DNA of 9,450 bases. Origin: Halobacteriales archaeon SW_5_68_122. GTDB taxonomy: Archaea > Halobacteriota > Halobacteria > Halobacteriales > Haloarculaceae. Made by a program: the position numbers and the translations under genes. Where the stretch lies: the NCBI GenBank assembly GCA_003022815.1, contig PXSL01000006.1, positions 1-9,450 of the forward strand, written 5' to 3'. Within the stretch, counting starts at the first letter, position 1. Each line of letters opens with the position of its first letter. Below the pieces are notes generated by a model. That model did no database searches. It was not told the DNA's origin and worked only from the letters and a program-made list of their open reading frames with translations. Of the stretch, positions 1-5,852 are shown one piece after another.

Positions 1-347
1 TGCCCAACTCGACGCCGTACTGCGCCTGCTCGTCCTCCGAGAGCCGCCAGGGACGGTGTGCGTACTCCGGCGGCAGCGCCTCCAGTTCCGGCAGCCACGT
101 CCGCACGTAGGCGGCGTCGTCATCGTAGTACTCCGCCTGCGATGGCACGTCGAAGAAGTCGTCCCGGGAGTCGTTGCAGACGCCAGCCTGGTAGGCCCAG
201 TTGCCCCAGTTTGAGGCGACATCGTAGTCGACCAGCCGCGACTCGAAGTAGGCGGCGCCCTACCGCCAGTCGATGTCCAGGGCGTCCGCGAGCGTCGCAG
301 AACTAGATGACGATGTTCGTGCCCCCGGTAGAGCCACCCTCCGCAAA
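1..347 (-). pseudogene. Decayed C-terminal fragment of a DASH-type cryptochrome/photolyase
   Basis: Reading the minus strand from about 292 down to 1 gives a sequence very like the C-terminal FAD-binding half of DASH cryptochromes: LADALDIDWR, a stop, GAAYFESRLVDYDVASNWG, then NWAYQAGVCND, a QAEYYDDDAAYV stretch, TWLPELEALPPEYAHRPW, and on past the left edge. Intact family members (about 480-500 residues) use light and FAD to repair pyrimidine dimers or to signal. This copy is broken. A TAG at 262-260 interrupts the DWRxGA motif. A second TAG lies at 305-303. Relative to the expected RQN(I/V)VASFLA region there is an apparent 7-bp insertion at 293-299. The normally invariant glycine of GVGND is cysteine. 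Upstream, a trace of the GxxSNRGRQN motif can be argued to about 347, with several indels. The photolyase-like N-terminal domain is absent: the next gene ends at 370. The family call is strong; the upstream boundary is inferred. Confidence 0.85.
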
Positions 348-359
348 AGCTGGCGGAAG
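338..359 (-). terminator. Possible hairpin after the azlCD-DUF2061 cluster
   Basis: On the minus strand, 11 nt after the DUF2061 stop codon, CTTCCGC and GCGGAGG can pair (7 bp including one G-U) around an 8-nt loop containing TTTT. It could shape the 3' end of the transcript, but there is no clear U tract after it. It also overlaps what may be degraded cryptochrome coding sequence, so it may be fortuitous. Confidence 0.2.
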
Positions 360-369
360 GCAAGAATCC

Positions 370-591
370 CTACACCCCCCAGTCGACCCGGTCCCAGAGC
401 CGCTCGTAGGCGAAGTACGTCCCCGTCTTCACCAGGTTGGCGGCGACGCCGATGCTGAGCGCCTGCCCCGCGTCCTCGACCACCAGGAAGGCGACCGCGA
501 CCGTGATGCACACCATCAGCAGGCGGTAGCCCAGTGTCTTGGCGACCGCCCGGGGGCGGCATCGACGTAACCTTTTGGCGTTATTGTTCAT
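370..591 (-). CDS. DUF2061 family small membrane protein
   Basis: A 73-residue protein matching the DUF2061 pattern: a basic N-terminus (NNNAKRLRRCRPRAVAKTLGYR), a hydrophobic helix (LLMVCITVAVAFLVV, about residues 25-39), a second helix (ALSIGVAANLVKTGTYF, about 45-61) and the typical ending YERLWDRVDWGV. DUF2061 proteins are one-domain, two-helix membrane proteins of unknown function; some sit near sulfur-assimilation or transport genes. The ATG at 591 was chosen because the frame upstream of it overlaps azlD and carries no family sequence. The start lies 25 nt beyond the azlD stop, so this is probably the last gene of an azlC-azlD-DUF2061 transcript. I saw no separate TATA box at the right distance. 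The decayed cryptochrome begins just downstream. Confidence 0.85.
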   Translation of the reverse strand: MNNNAKRLRRCRPRAVAKTLGYRLLMVCITVAVAFLVVEDAGQALSIGVAANLVKTGTYFAYERLWDRVDWGV

Positions 592-604
592 CAGAATGTA
601 ACCT
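567..604 (-). repeat. Direct repeat AGGTTAC flanking the DUF2061 start codon
   Basis: AGGTTAC (read on the minus strand) occurs at 604-598 and again at 573-567, a 31-bp period with the ATG (591-589) between the copies. The surrounding 565-605 stretch is clearly lower in GC than its neighbours. It may be an operator for a protein binding two helical faces, or coincidence. No regulator gene is nearby to support either reading. Confidence 0.3.
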
Positions 605-616
605 AACGTGGCTACG

Positions 617-943
617 TCAGAGGGCGAATTGCAGACCAAGGAGGGCCGCCATCCCGACGGCGATGGTCGCAAGGACGCTCTCGGTCCGCCAGGCGACGAC
701 GACGGCGAGGCCGGCGGCCAGCAGGCGCTCGTTGTTGGGCGAGACGGCCGGCGTCCCGTCGACGACGATCACCGCGGGCGCGACGAGCGCCGCCAGCACC
801 GCCGCCGGGACGAACCGGAGCGCCCGCTCGAGACCCTCCGGGACCGTCTCGAGGTACTCGAAGAGGACGAAGAACGAAAGTCGGATGAGGAAGGTGCCGG
901 CCCCGACGAGGACGATGACGGTCCAGACGCCGGCGGCGTTCAC
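617..943 (-). CDS. azlD: AzlD family branched-chain amino acid transport subunit
   Basis: A 108-residue hydrophobic protein with the AzlD layout. Helix 1 (VWTVIVLVGAGTFLIRLSFF, residues 6-25) carries the family's T-x-x-x-R element. Next comes a conserved segment LERALRFVPAAVLAALVAP (38-56), then two further helices, LLAAGLAVVVAWRTESVLAT (74-93) and IAVGMAALLGLQF (94-106). AzlD is the small partner of AzlC; in bacteria the pair exports branched-chain amino acids and toxic analogues across the cytoplasmic membrane. The start is GTG at 943, whose last two bases overlap the azlC stop (GTGA), a classic sign of translational coupling. Earlier start codons would run deep into azlC. Substrate is inferred from family only. 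Confidence 0.88.
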   Translation of the reverse strand: MNAAGVWTVIVLVGAGTFLIRLSFFVLFEYLETVPEGLERALRFVPAAVLAALVAPAVIVVDGTPAVSPNNERLLAAGLAVVVAWRTESVLATIAVGMAALLGLQFAL

Positions 944-1710
944 CGTCCCCACCCCGATTCGACGAGCAGGCCCGCCAGCACGCCGCCGACGGCCCCCGCG
1001 ACGAGGCCGAGGTTGAGCGGCAGGCTCGCCCCGAGCACCGCAGCGGCGCCGCCGACGACGGCCGCGGTGCCGCTCGCCCGGTCGGTCACCGCCGGCACCA
1101 GGAGTGCGAGGAACGTCAGCGGAACGGCGAACGAAAGCGGCAACGAATCGGGGACGCGCGCGCCGGCGGCCACGCCGAGGACCGTACAGACCTGCCAGAC
1201 GACCCACAGCGGTAGCGCGGCGCCGAGGTAGTACCACCGCCGCCTGACGGGCCGGTCGGCGCCGAACCGCGTCACCGCGAGCGCGTACGCCTGGTCGGTC
1301 AGCAGGTACGCGAGGCCGGCGCGCCATCGCGTCGCCGTCTCCCGGAAGTACGGCGCAAGGGAGGCGCTGTACATCACCATCCGCAGGTTGATGACGAGCG
1401 CCGTCGCCACGACGACGGCCACCCGCGCGTCGCTCCCGAGCAGTTCGATGGCGGCCAGCTGGGAGGCGCCGGCGAATACCACGACCGAGAGGCCGACCGC
1501 CTGCAACCCGGAAAGGCCGACCCGCACCGCGGCGGCCCCAGCGACCAGGCCGAACGGGACGATGCCGACGAGGACGGGCGCGACCGCCCGGACGCCGCCG
1601 AGAAACGACCCCCTGCGCGACGGCGTCAGGTCGACCTCGGACGAGGAGGTCCCGTCCCGGGGGCCGCACCCGTCGGGTCCAGTGTCGGCGTCCTCCCGGG
1701 GCGCGTCCAT
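940..1710 (-). CDS. azlC: AzlC family branched-chain amino acid transporter
   Basis: A 256-residue polytopic membrane protein with AzlC hallmarks in order: VPFGLVAGAAAVRVGLSGLQ, SVVVFAGASQLAAIELLG, the NLRMVMYSASLAPYF segment, a YLLTDQAYALAVTRFG segment, RRRWYYLGAALPLWVVWQV, then FAVPLTFLALLVPAVTDR and ASLPLNLGLVAGAVGG near the end. AzlC forms the main channel-like subunit of the AzlCD branched-chain amino acid exporter. The ATG at 1710 gives an acidic, probably cytoplasmic N-terminal tail of about 35 residues before the first helix. The frame stays open further upstream, but that region has no family similarity and overlaps the 3' end of the next gene. azlD follows with a 4-nt overlap. The 131 nt upstream hold two small hairpins and no strong TATA box. 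Confidence 0.9.
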   Translation of the reverse strand: MDAPREDADTGPDGCGPRDGTSSSEVDLTPSRRGSFLGGVRAVAPVLVGIVPFGLVAGAAAVRVGLSGLQAVGLSVVVFAGASQLAAIELLGSDARVAVVVATALVINLRMVMYSASLAPYFRETATRWRAGLAYLLTDQAYALAVTRFGADRPVRRRWYYLGAALPLWVVWQVCTVLGVAAGARVPDSLPLSFAVPLTFLALLVPAVTDRASGTAAVVGGAAAVLGASLPLNLGLVAGAVGGVLAGLLVESGWGR

Positions 1711-1781
1711 GCACCCGGATGTCGGGGCGGGAATACAGGTGTTTCCGTTCGCTACCGCGAGCGTCGTCGCTGTCGCGTCCT

Positions 1782-1797
1782 CCTGCGTGACCGCAGG
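1782..1797 (-). other. Small perfect hairpin upstream of azlC
   Basis: CCTGCG, 4-nt loop, CGCAGG: a perfect 6-bp inverted repeat 72 nt upstream of the azlC ATG. It could be an operator half-site pair or an RNA hairpin in the leader. In DNA of this GC content such hairpins arise by chance, so it is only a candidate. Confidence 0.25.
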
Positions 1798-1821
1798 CGA
1801 GGAGAAGGGTCCCTGACGGTG

Positions 1822-1839
1822 GACCGGAGAGCGCCGGTC
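1822..1839 (-). terminator. Hairpin immediately after the 161-residue gene
   Basis: On the minus strand, GACCGG, a 6-nt loop and CCGGTC begin 2 nt past the TAA stop at 1844-1842. Its position suggests a role at the 3' end of that transcript. There is no following U tract of the kind archaeal intrinsic terminators use, so it might instead be an RNA-stabilising structure or chance. Confidence 0.3.
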
Positions 1840-1841
1840 AG

Positions 1842-2327
1842 TTACTCCAGGTCGACGGCGAAGGGGCTCTCGGTCTCGCGCCATGACCAGCCCGGCAGCC
1901 GGGTCTGGAAGCCCGCCGCAAGCGCGGCCTCGAGGTCGTCTGCGCCGGCGGCGTCGCCCTCGGCGCCCTGGACGTGAACGTCCGCGAAGTGGAAGGTCGC
2001 CTCCGCGAGCAGCGCCAGCGGCTGGCCGCCGGCTACCGTCGCCGCCAGTTTCCGGCCGAGGAACTCGTCGACGACGAACCCCGGGTAGTCGCCCGCACAG
2101 TCCAGGTCCCGCAACAGTGCCGCGAGGGCGGCGACATTGACCGCGCGGTCGCCGTCGGCGAACACCGCGTCGACCTCCCGGCGATACCGCTCGACGGAGA
2201 TCCGGTCGACCTCGACGCCGAAATGGGGGCCGAGCCGTCCCCGTACGTCGTTTATCAGCGCCAGCACCCGCTCGTCGTCGCGGACCCGGTCGTGTTCCTT
2301 GAGCACCGTCTCCCGTGTAATACGCAT
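1842..2327 (-). CDS. Hypothetical protein, 161 residues, family not recognised
   Basis: I do not recognise this protein. It is acidic, soluble-looking, with no signal peptide or membrane helix, and is probably mostly alpha-helical. The N-terminal part (MRITRETVLKEHDRVRDDER to about residue 55) is charged and helical; the middle (VNVAALAALLRDLDCAGDYP, then FVVDEFLGRKLAATVAGGQP) has amphipathic helices; the C-terminal part (LEAALAAGFQTRLPGWSWRE) ends in an aromatic motif LPGWSW. Two histidines in ATFHFADVH might bind metal, but nothing establishes this. The ATG at 2327 is supported by a TATA box 23 nt upstream, predicting a leaderless mRNA. Codon use and acidity match its neighbours, so it is a real gene. 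It is divergent from aCPSF1 and may share its promoter region. Confidence 0.8.
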   Translation of the reverse strand: MRITRETVLKEHDRVRDDERVLALINDVRGRLGPHFGVEVDRISVERYRREVDAVFADGDRAVNVAALAALLRDLDCAGDYPGFVVDEFLGRKLAATVAGGQPLALLAEATFHFADVHVQGAEGDAAGADDLEAALAAGFQTRLPGWSWRETESPFAVDLE

Positions 2328-2346
2328 GACTACCGTTTGCGAAGGA

Positions 2347-2354
2347 TTTTATAT
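2347..2354 (-). promoter_or_regulatory. TATA box for the 161-residue gene, possibly bidirectional
   Basis: ATATAAAA on the minus strand is the most AT-rich spot in the neighbourhood. Its centre lies about 23 nt before the ATG at 2327, which is the archaeal TATA-to-start distance for a leaderless transcript. The box reads TTTTATAT on the plus strand, so it might also drive transcription toward aCPSF1, which would then have a leader of about 150 nt. Confidence 0.65.
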
Positions 2355-2523
2355 GAGTGGTGGGTAAGGCCCGAGCACGAGCGGGTTTTCCGGTGTCTCC
2401 GGGAGTCGTCGAACGACGGTACGTCCGGACCAGCGACCCATTGCCACGGCGGTGAGCGGGCCGTTGGATGCCGACGAAGACGACCACCGCAGCGCCGGAA
2501 CGCCCAGTTCGAAGGTCTGTACT
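2355..2523 (+). other. Upstream region / possible 5' leader of aCPSF1
   Basis: No gene is supported here. The aCPSF1 frame stays open back to a GTG at 2452, but the 24 extra codons do not resemble the start of the family. I see no TATA-like box 25-30 nt before the ATG at 2524. Either the promoter is atypical or the transcript starts further upstream, giving a leader. The stretch holds a weak 5-bp hairpin (2405-2417). Confidence 0.35.
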
Positions 2524-4443
2524 ATGAGTGCAGTAGAGCGGCAACTCGAGGATATCAAGGAAACGATCGCAAGCGAGGTGCCGAACGACGTTTCGGTCTC
2601 GGACGTGAAATACGAGGGGCCGGAACTCGTGGTGTACACCCGCGACCCGAAGCGGTTCGCCGGCGACGGCGACCTGATCCGACGGCTGGCTTCACAGCTA
2701 CGGAAGCGAATCACCGTCCGGCCCGACCCGGACGTGCTCTCCCGGCCCGGCGAGGCCCGCGACCGTATCCGCGAGATAATCCCCGACGAGGCCGGCGTCA
2801 CCGACCTGGACTTCCACGCCGACACCGGCGAGGTGGTCATCGAGGCCGAGAAGCCGGGGATGGTCATCGGCCGCCACGGCTCGACGCTCCGGGAGATAAC
2901 CCAGGAGGTCGGCTGGACGCCCGAGGTGGTTCGAACGCCACCCATCGAGTCCTCGACGGTCTCGAACGTCCGGAACTTCCTCAAGCAGGAGCGCGACGAG
3001 CGCCGCGACATTCTCGAGCGGGTCGGCCGCCAGATTCACCGCGAGGAGATGGCCGACGACGAGTGGGTCCGCATCACGACGCTCGGCTGCTGCCGGGAGG
3101 TCGGCCGCGCCGCGTTCATCCTCAACACCCCGGAGACGCGCGTCCTCATCGACTGCGGCGACAAGCCCGGCGCCGATGGCGAGGTGCCGTACCTCCAGGT
3201 GCCGGAGGCGCTCGGCGCCGGCGCCGCCAACATCGACGCCGTGGTGCTGACCCACGCCCACCTCGACCACTCGGCGTTCATCCCGCTTCTGTTCAAGTAC
3301 GGCTATGACGGCCCCATCTACTGTACGGAGCCGACCCGCGACCTGATGGGGCTTTTGACGCTGGACTACCTCGACGTCGCCGCCAAAGAGGGCCGCGCCC
3401 CGCCCTACGAGTCCGAACAGGTCAGGGAGGCAATCAAGCACTGCATCTCGCTGGAGTACGGCGACGTGACCGACGTCGCACCGGACCTGAAGCTCACCTT
3501 CCACAACGCGGGCCACATCCTCGGGTCGGCGGTCTCGCACTTCCACGTCGGCGACGGCCTCTACAACGTCGCCTTCTCCGGAGACATCCACTACGAGGAC
3601 ACCCGGCTGTTCAACGGCGCGGTCAACGAGTTCCCGCGGGTGGAGACGCTCGTCCTGGAGTCGACCTACGGCGGCCGCAATGACTACCAGACCGACCAGG
3701 AGGACTCCGAGGCCAAACTCGAGGAGGTCATCAACCGGACCACCGAGCGCGGCGGAAAGGTGCTGATTCCGGCGTTCGCGGTCGGCCGCTCACAGGAGAT
3801 CATGCTCGTCCTCGAGGAGGCGATGCGGAACGGCGACATCCCGGAGGTGCCGGTCCACCTCGACGGGATGATCTGGGAGGCGACGGCCATCCACACCACC
3901 TACCCCGAGTACCTCCGGGACGACCTTCGGGACCGCATCTTCCACGACGACGAGAACCCGTTCCTGGCCGAACAGTTCAACCACATCGACGGCGGCGAGG
4001 ACGAGCGCCAGGAGGTCGCCGACGGCGGCCCCTGCATCGTCCTCTCGACGTCCGGAATGGTCGAGGGCGGCCCCATCATGTCGTGGCTCAACCACCTTGG
4101 CACCGAATCCGACTCGACGCTGACGTTCGTCGGCTACCAGGCCCAGGGGACGCTCGGCCGCCGCATCCAGAACGGCTGGGACGAGATACCGATGAACGAC
4201 CGCGTGGAGGGCCGCAGCACGCTCCAGTTGAACATGGACGTCGAGACCGTCGACGGCTTCTCCGGCCACGCCGACCGCCAGGGGCTGGAGAACTTCGTGC
4301 GGACGATGAACCCCCGCCCCGAGAAGGTGCTCTGTGTCCACGGCGACGAGTCCTCCGTCCAGGACCTCTCCTCGGCGCTGTACCACGAGTTCAACATGCG
4401 GACCTTCGCGCCGAAGAATCTCGAAACGTTCAGGTTCGAGTAG
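2524..4443 (+). CDS. aCPSF1/FttA: KH-domain beta-CASP ribonuclease and transcription termination factor
   Basis: A complete 639-residue archaeal CPSF1. It is a zinc-dependent ribonuclease that cleaves nascent RNA at U-rich sites and terminates transcription (FttA), related to eukaryotic CPSF73. Residues 1-70 and about 72-140 form two KH-like domains; the second has the GRHG loop at 116-119. The metallo-beta-lactamase domain shows HAHLDH (H244, H246, D248, H249), H331 in AGHILGSA and D354 in FSGDIHYEDT. The inserted beta-CASP domain starts after E379 in LESTYGG (motif A); H582 in FSGHADR (motif B) and H606 in CVHGDES (motif C) follow. All catalytic positions are present and length matches archaeal orthologues, so it should be active. 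The ATG at 2524 was chosen because MSAVERQLEDIK is the usual kind of N-terminus. It is divergent from the unknown gene at 1842-2327; the VTT protein follows 80 nt downstream. Confidence 0.97.
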   Translation: MSAVERQLEDIKETIASEVPNDVSVSDVKYEGPELVVYTRDPKRFAGDGDLIRRLASQLRKRITVRPDPDVLSRPGEARDRIREIIPDEAGVTDLDFHADTGEVVIEAEKPGMVIGRHGSTLREITQEVGWTPEVVRTPPIESSTVSNVRNFLKQERDERRDILERVGRQIHREEMADDEWVRITTLGCCREVGRAAFILNTPETRVLIDCGDKPGADGEVPYLQVPEALGAGAANIDAVVLTHAHLDHSAFIPLLFKYGYDGPIYCTEPTRDLMGLLTLDYLDVAAKEGRAPPYESEQVREAIKHCISLEYGDVTDVAPDLKLTFHNAGHILGSAVSHFHVGDGLYNVAFSGDIHYEDTRLFNGAVNEFPRVETLVLESTYGGRNDYQTDQEDSEAKLEEVINRTTERGGKVLIPAFAVGRSQEIMLVLEEAMRNGDIPEVPVHLDGMIWEATAIHTTYPEYLRDDLRDRIFHDDENPFLAEQFNHIDGGEDERQEVADGGPCIVLSTSGMVEGGPIMSWLNHLGTESDSTLTFVGYQAQGTLGRRIQNGWDEIPMNDRVEGRSTLQLNMDVETVDGFSGHADRQGLENFVRTMNPRPEKVLCVHGDESSVQDLSSALYHEFNMRTFAPKNLETFRFE

Positions 4444-4523
4444 GTTCCAGTGCCGAGCGTCCCGCCCGATGCCCCGCAGGCACCGACCGCGACGACCGAC
4501 GAACGGTTCCGTCGTGAGCCGCC

Positions 4524-5111
4524 GTGTCTGACTCCACGCTCCCGGCCTTCTGCTCGGCATTCGTTGACGCGCCGGCGCTTCTGGTATCGGGTCCCTCAGT
4601 GGTGGAGACCATAGAGCGAATCGTCGAGACCGCCACCGGGTGGCCCGGCCTGGGCATCATCTTCGTGTACTCGTTTCTCATCGCGTTCGTCCTCCCCGGC
4701 CCGAGCGAGATCGTGCTCGCGGCGCCGCTCGAGTTGGGGCTGTCTACCCCGGCCAAGCTTTCGCTCATCGTGTTCGTGAGTTCGGTCGGCAAGGCCGCCG
4801 GCAGCGTCGTCGCCTTCCGGGTCGGCAAGGGCGTCCGGCAGTCGGACCCGGTCGTCTCGTGGCTCCGGCGCTCGCGGTTCGACATTATCGAGTGGTCGGA
4901 GAAACGGACCGTCGAGATCGCCAGGAAGTACGGCTACGTCGGCTTAGCGCTCGCGCTCTGTGTGCCCTTTTTCCCCGACACCATCTCGGTGTACGCCTTC
5001 GCGGTCATCGAGGAGGACGACCTGAAGTTCGCGCTGGCGACGTTTGCGGGCAGCGTCGGCCGGTTCTTGGTGGTCATCGGCGTCATCGGCGGCGGCCTCG
5101 CCCTGCTGTGA
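4524..5111 (+). CDS. DedA/VTT-domain-like (YqaA-type) integral membrane protein
   Basis: A 195-residue membrane protein with the VTT (SNARE-associated/DedA) layout. A hydrophobic segment (43-58) leads into the reentrant-loop motif LPGPSEIVLAAPLELG (57-72). Next comes a glycine-rich helix (VSSVGKAAGSVVAFRVGKGV, 85-104), an amphipathic linker, a second reentrant-type motif LCVPFFPDTISVYAFA (145-160) and a terminal helix (173-195). Family members act in membrane lipid scrambling or undecaprenyl-phosphate/lipid carrier flipping and in membrane homeostasis; which applies in this archaeon is unknown. The start is uncertain: GTG at 4524 gives the full length, but GTG at 4599 or 4602 (VVETIERIVET) would drop about 25 residues that are not conserved-looking. 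It lies 80 nt after aCPSF1 on the same strand and converges with the next gene, leaving 5 nt between stops. Confidence 0.8.
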   Translation: MSDSTLPAFCSAFVDAPALLVSGPSVVETIERIVETATGWPGLGIIFVYSFLIAFVLPGPSEIVLAAPLELGLSTPAKLSLIVFVSSVGKAAGSVVAFRVGKGVRQSDPVVSWLRRSRFDIIEWSEKRTVEIARKYGYVGLALALCVPFFPDTISVYAFAVIEEDDLKFALATFAGSVGRFLVVIGVIGGGLALL

Positions 5112-5116
5112 GGCGG

Positions 5117-5383
5117 CTACAGCCGGTCCCGCTCGACGTCGGGGTCGACGCCCGCCGCCGAGAGGTCCTCGCGTATCCGGCGCCGGAGCGGGTCGGGCAC
5201 CGTCCCGCGCTCGACGGGGACCGCCTCGCCGTCGCCGCGGACTCGCCAGTAGACCACCCGTCCGGTCGGCTCGTAGTACTCGACGCTGTAGCGGTCGCCC
5301 GCGCCCTCGTAGTGGACGCGGGCGGCGTACCCCTCGCTATGCCACCCCTCCTGTTTGCTGAGCGCGGTCGTCAGTTCGCCCAT
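5117..5383 (-). CDS. Small hypothetical protein, 88 residues
   Basis: I do not recognise a family. The protein looks like a small soluble alpha/beta protein. An N-terminal helix (MGELTTALSKQEG) is followed by strand-like segments AARVHYEGAG, DRYSVEYYEPTGRVVYWRVR and EAVPVERGTVPD, then a charged C-terminal helix (LRRRIREDLSAAGVDPDVER). The regular alternation of polar and hydrophobic residues and the acidic, haloarchaeal composition argue for a real gene, whereas the long frames on the opposite strand are arginine-rich and low in complexity. ATG at 5383 is the only good start; the frame upstream runs into a palindromic repeat region. It converges with the VTT gene, 5 nt between stop codons. 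Confidence 0.72.
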   Translation of the reverse strand: MGELTTALSKQEGWHSEGYAARVHYEGAGDRYSVEYYEPTGRVVYWRVRGDGEAVPVERGTVPDPLRRRIREDLSAAGVDPDVERDRL

Positions 5384-5440
5384 GCCGGCCGCAAGCGCCG
5401 CCGGAGGGTTGGGCGTTTCGTCGTCGGCCCCAGTAGTGTT

Positions 5441-5448
5441 CAAATAAG
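5441..5448 (-). promoter_or_regulatory. Candidate TATA box for the 88-residue gene
   Basis: CTTATTTG on the minus strand is the only AT-rich octamer upstream of the gene. It would put the transcription start near 5419 and give a leader of about 36 nt. It lies at the edge of the palindrome cluster, so the repeat may abut or have brought in this promoter. Weak match. Confidence 0.3.
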
Positions 5449-5454
5449 GATTGA

Positions 5455-5740
5455 GGAATCCAGAAAGCCCTCGGCACGCTCGACTTCTGCTCGCGGGCCT
5501 TCGGCCCGCTCGCACGGCTCGAGGCGACTCCGTCGCCTCGCTGCCCGGGACTCGCTGTCGTTCGAGAGAGCGAAGCTCTCTCGTGATGACGAAAGACGGC
5601 TCCGCGAGCCGTCTTTCGAACCACGCTCCTCGGTCGCGCTGCTCCCTGCGGTGCTTGCTTCGTCCAGGTTCGCCGAGCGTGCCTCGCCCTTTCAGTCCGC
5701 CAGGACTCGGCCGGTCAGCCGGCAGAAACGGACCCACTGA
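5455..5740. repeat. Palindrome-cluster element, probable dispersed haloarchaeal repeat or remnant
   Basis: This occupies most of the 469-nt gap between genes (5384-5852). Four perfect inverted repeats, each with a 3-nt loop, follow one another. At 5493-5509 the stem is 7 bp (GCGGGCC, TTC loop). At 5520-5540 it is 9 bp (CGAGGCGAC, TCC loop). At 5563-5583 it is 9 bp (CGAGAGAGC, GAA loop). At 5590-5618 it is 13 bp (CGAAAGACGGCT plus C, CGC loop). A weaker 5-bp hairpin lies at 5710-5723. Long open frames cross the region on both strands but are Arg/Ser-rich and have no domain, so I do not call a gene. There is no transposase and I could not find terminal inverted repeats. Element boundaries are guesses. 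I have the impression that similar hairpin-rich stretches recur in haloarchaeal genomes, but cannot check that here. Confidence 0.65.
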
Positions 5741-5828
5741 ACGGTCTTGTCTGAGCACTGCCTCGGTCCCGCTCCGGGAACCACACGGCAAGCGAGGAGT
5801 GCGCTGGCGCGCCGGACAGCGTCTCGAC

Positions 5829-5843
5829 GACGACCCGGTCGTC
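5829..5843 (-). terminator. Hairpin downstream of the helicase
   Basis: GACGAC, CCG loop, GTCGTC (perfect 6-bp stem) starts 9 nt past the helicase stop on the minus strand. A second, imperfect hairpin (GGTCCCG with CGGGAACC) lies at 5765-5782. No U tract follows, so a termination role is only suggested by position. Confidence 0.25.
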
Positions 5844-5852
5844 CGGAAAGCG

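Noticed and set aside
592..672. N-terminal extension of the DUF2061 protein to 100 residues
   Set aside because: The extra 27 codons overlap the end of azlD and lack membrane or family features; ATG at 591 fits the family length.
608..1231. 207-codon plus-strand frame opposite azlC/azlD
   Set aside because: It is the reverse complement of clear AzlC/AzlD coding sequence; its acidic/Arg mix reflects the opposite strand only.
2452..2523. N-terminal extension of aCPSF1 from a GTG at 2452
   Set aside because: The additional 24 residues do not look like the family N-terminus, which begins at the MSAVERQLEDIK sequence.
1974..3308. 444-codon plus-strand frame overlapping the unknown gene and aCPSF1
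   Set aside because: Arg/Pro-rich, low-complexity shadow of real genes on other frames; aCPSF1 in another frame has full catalytic motifs.
4640..5740. 366-codon plus-strand frame spanning the VTT gene, the 88-residue gene and the palindromes
   Set aside because: No domain, Arg-rich, overlaps genes with better support in other frames.
5455..5740. CRISPR array or tRNA-like cloverleaf
   Set aside because: The palindromes differ in sequence and spacing, with no repeated unit or spacers, and no tRNA arm sequences (GTTCRA loop, anticodon stem, acceptor pairing) could be assembled.
5455..5740. Complete insertion sequence
   Set aside because: No transposase, no terminal inverted repeats and no target-site duplication could be found by eye; at most a non-autonomous element or remnant.
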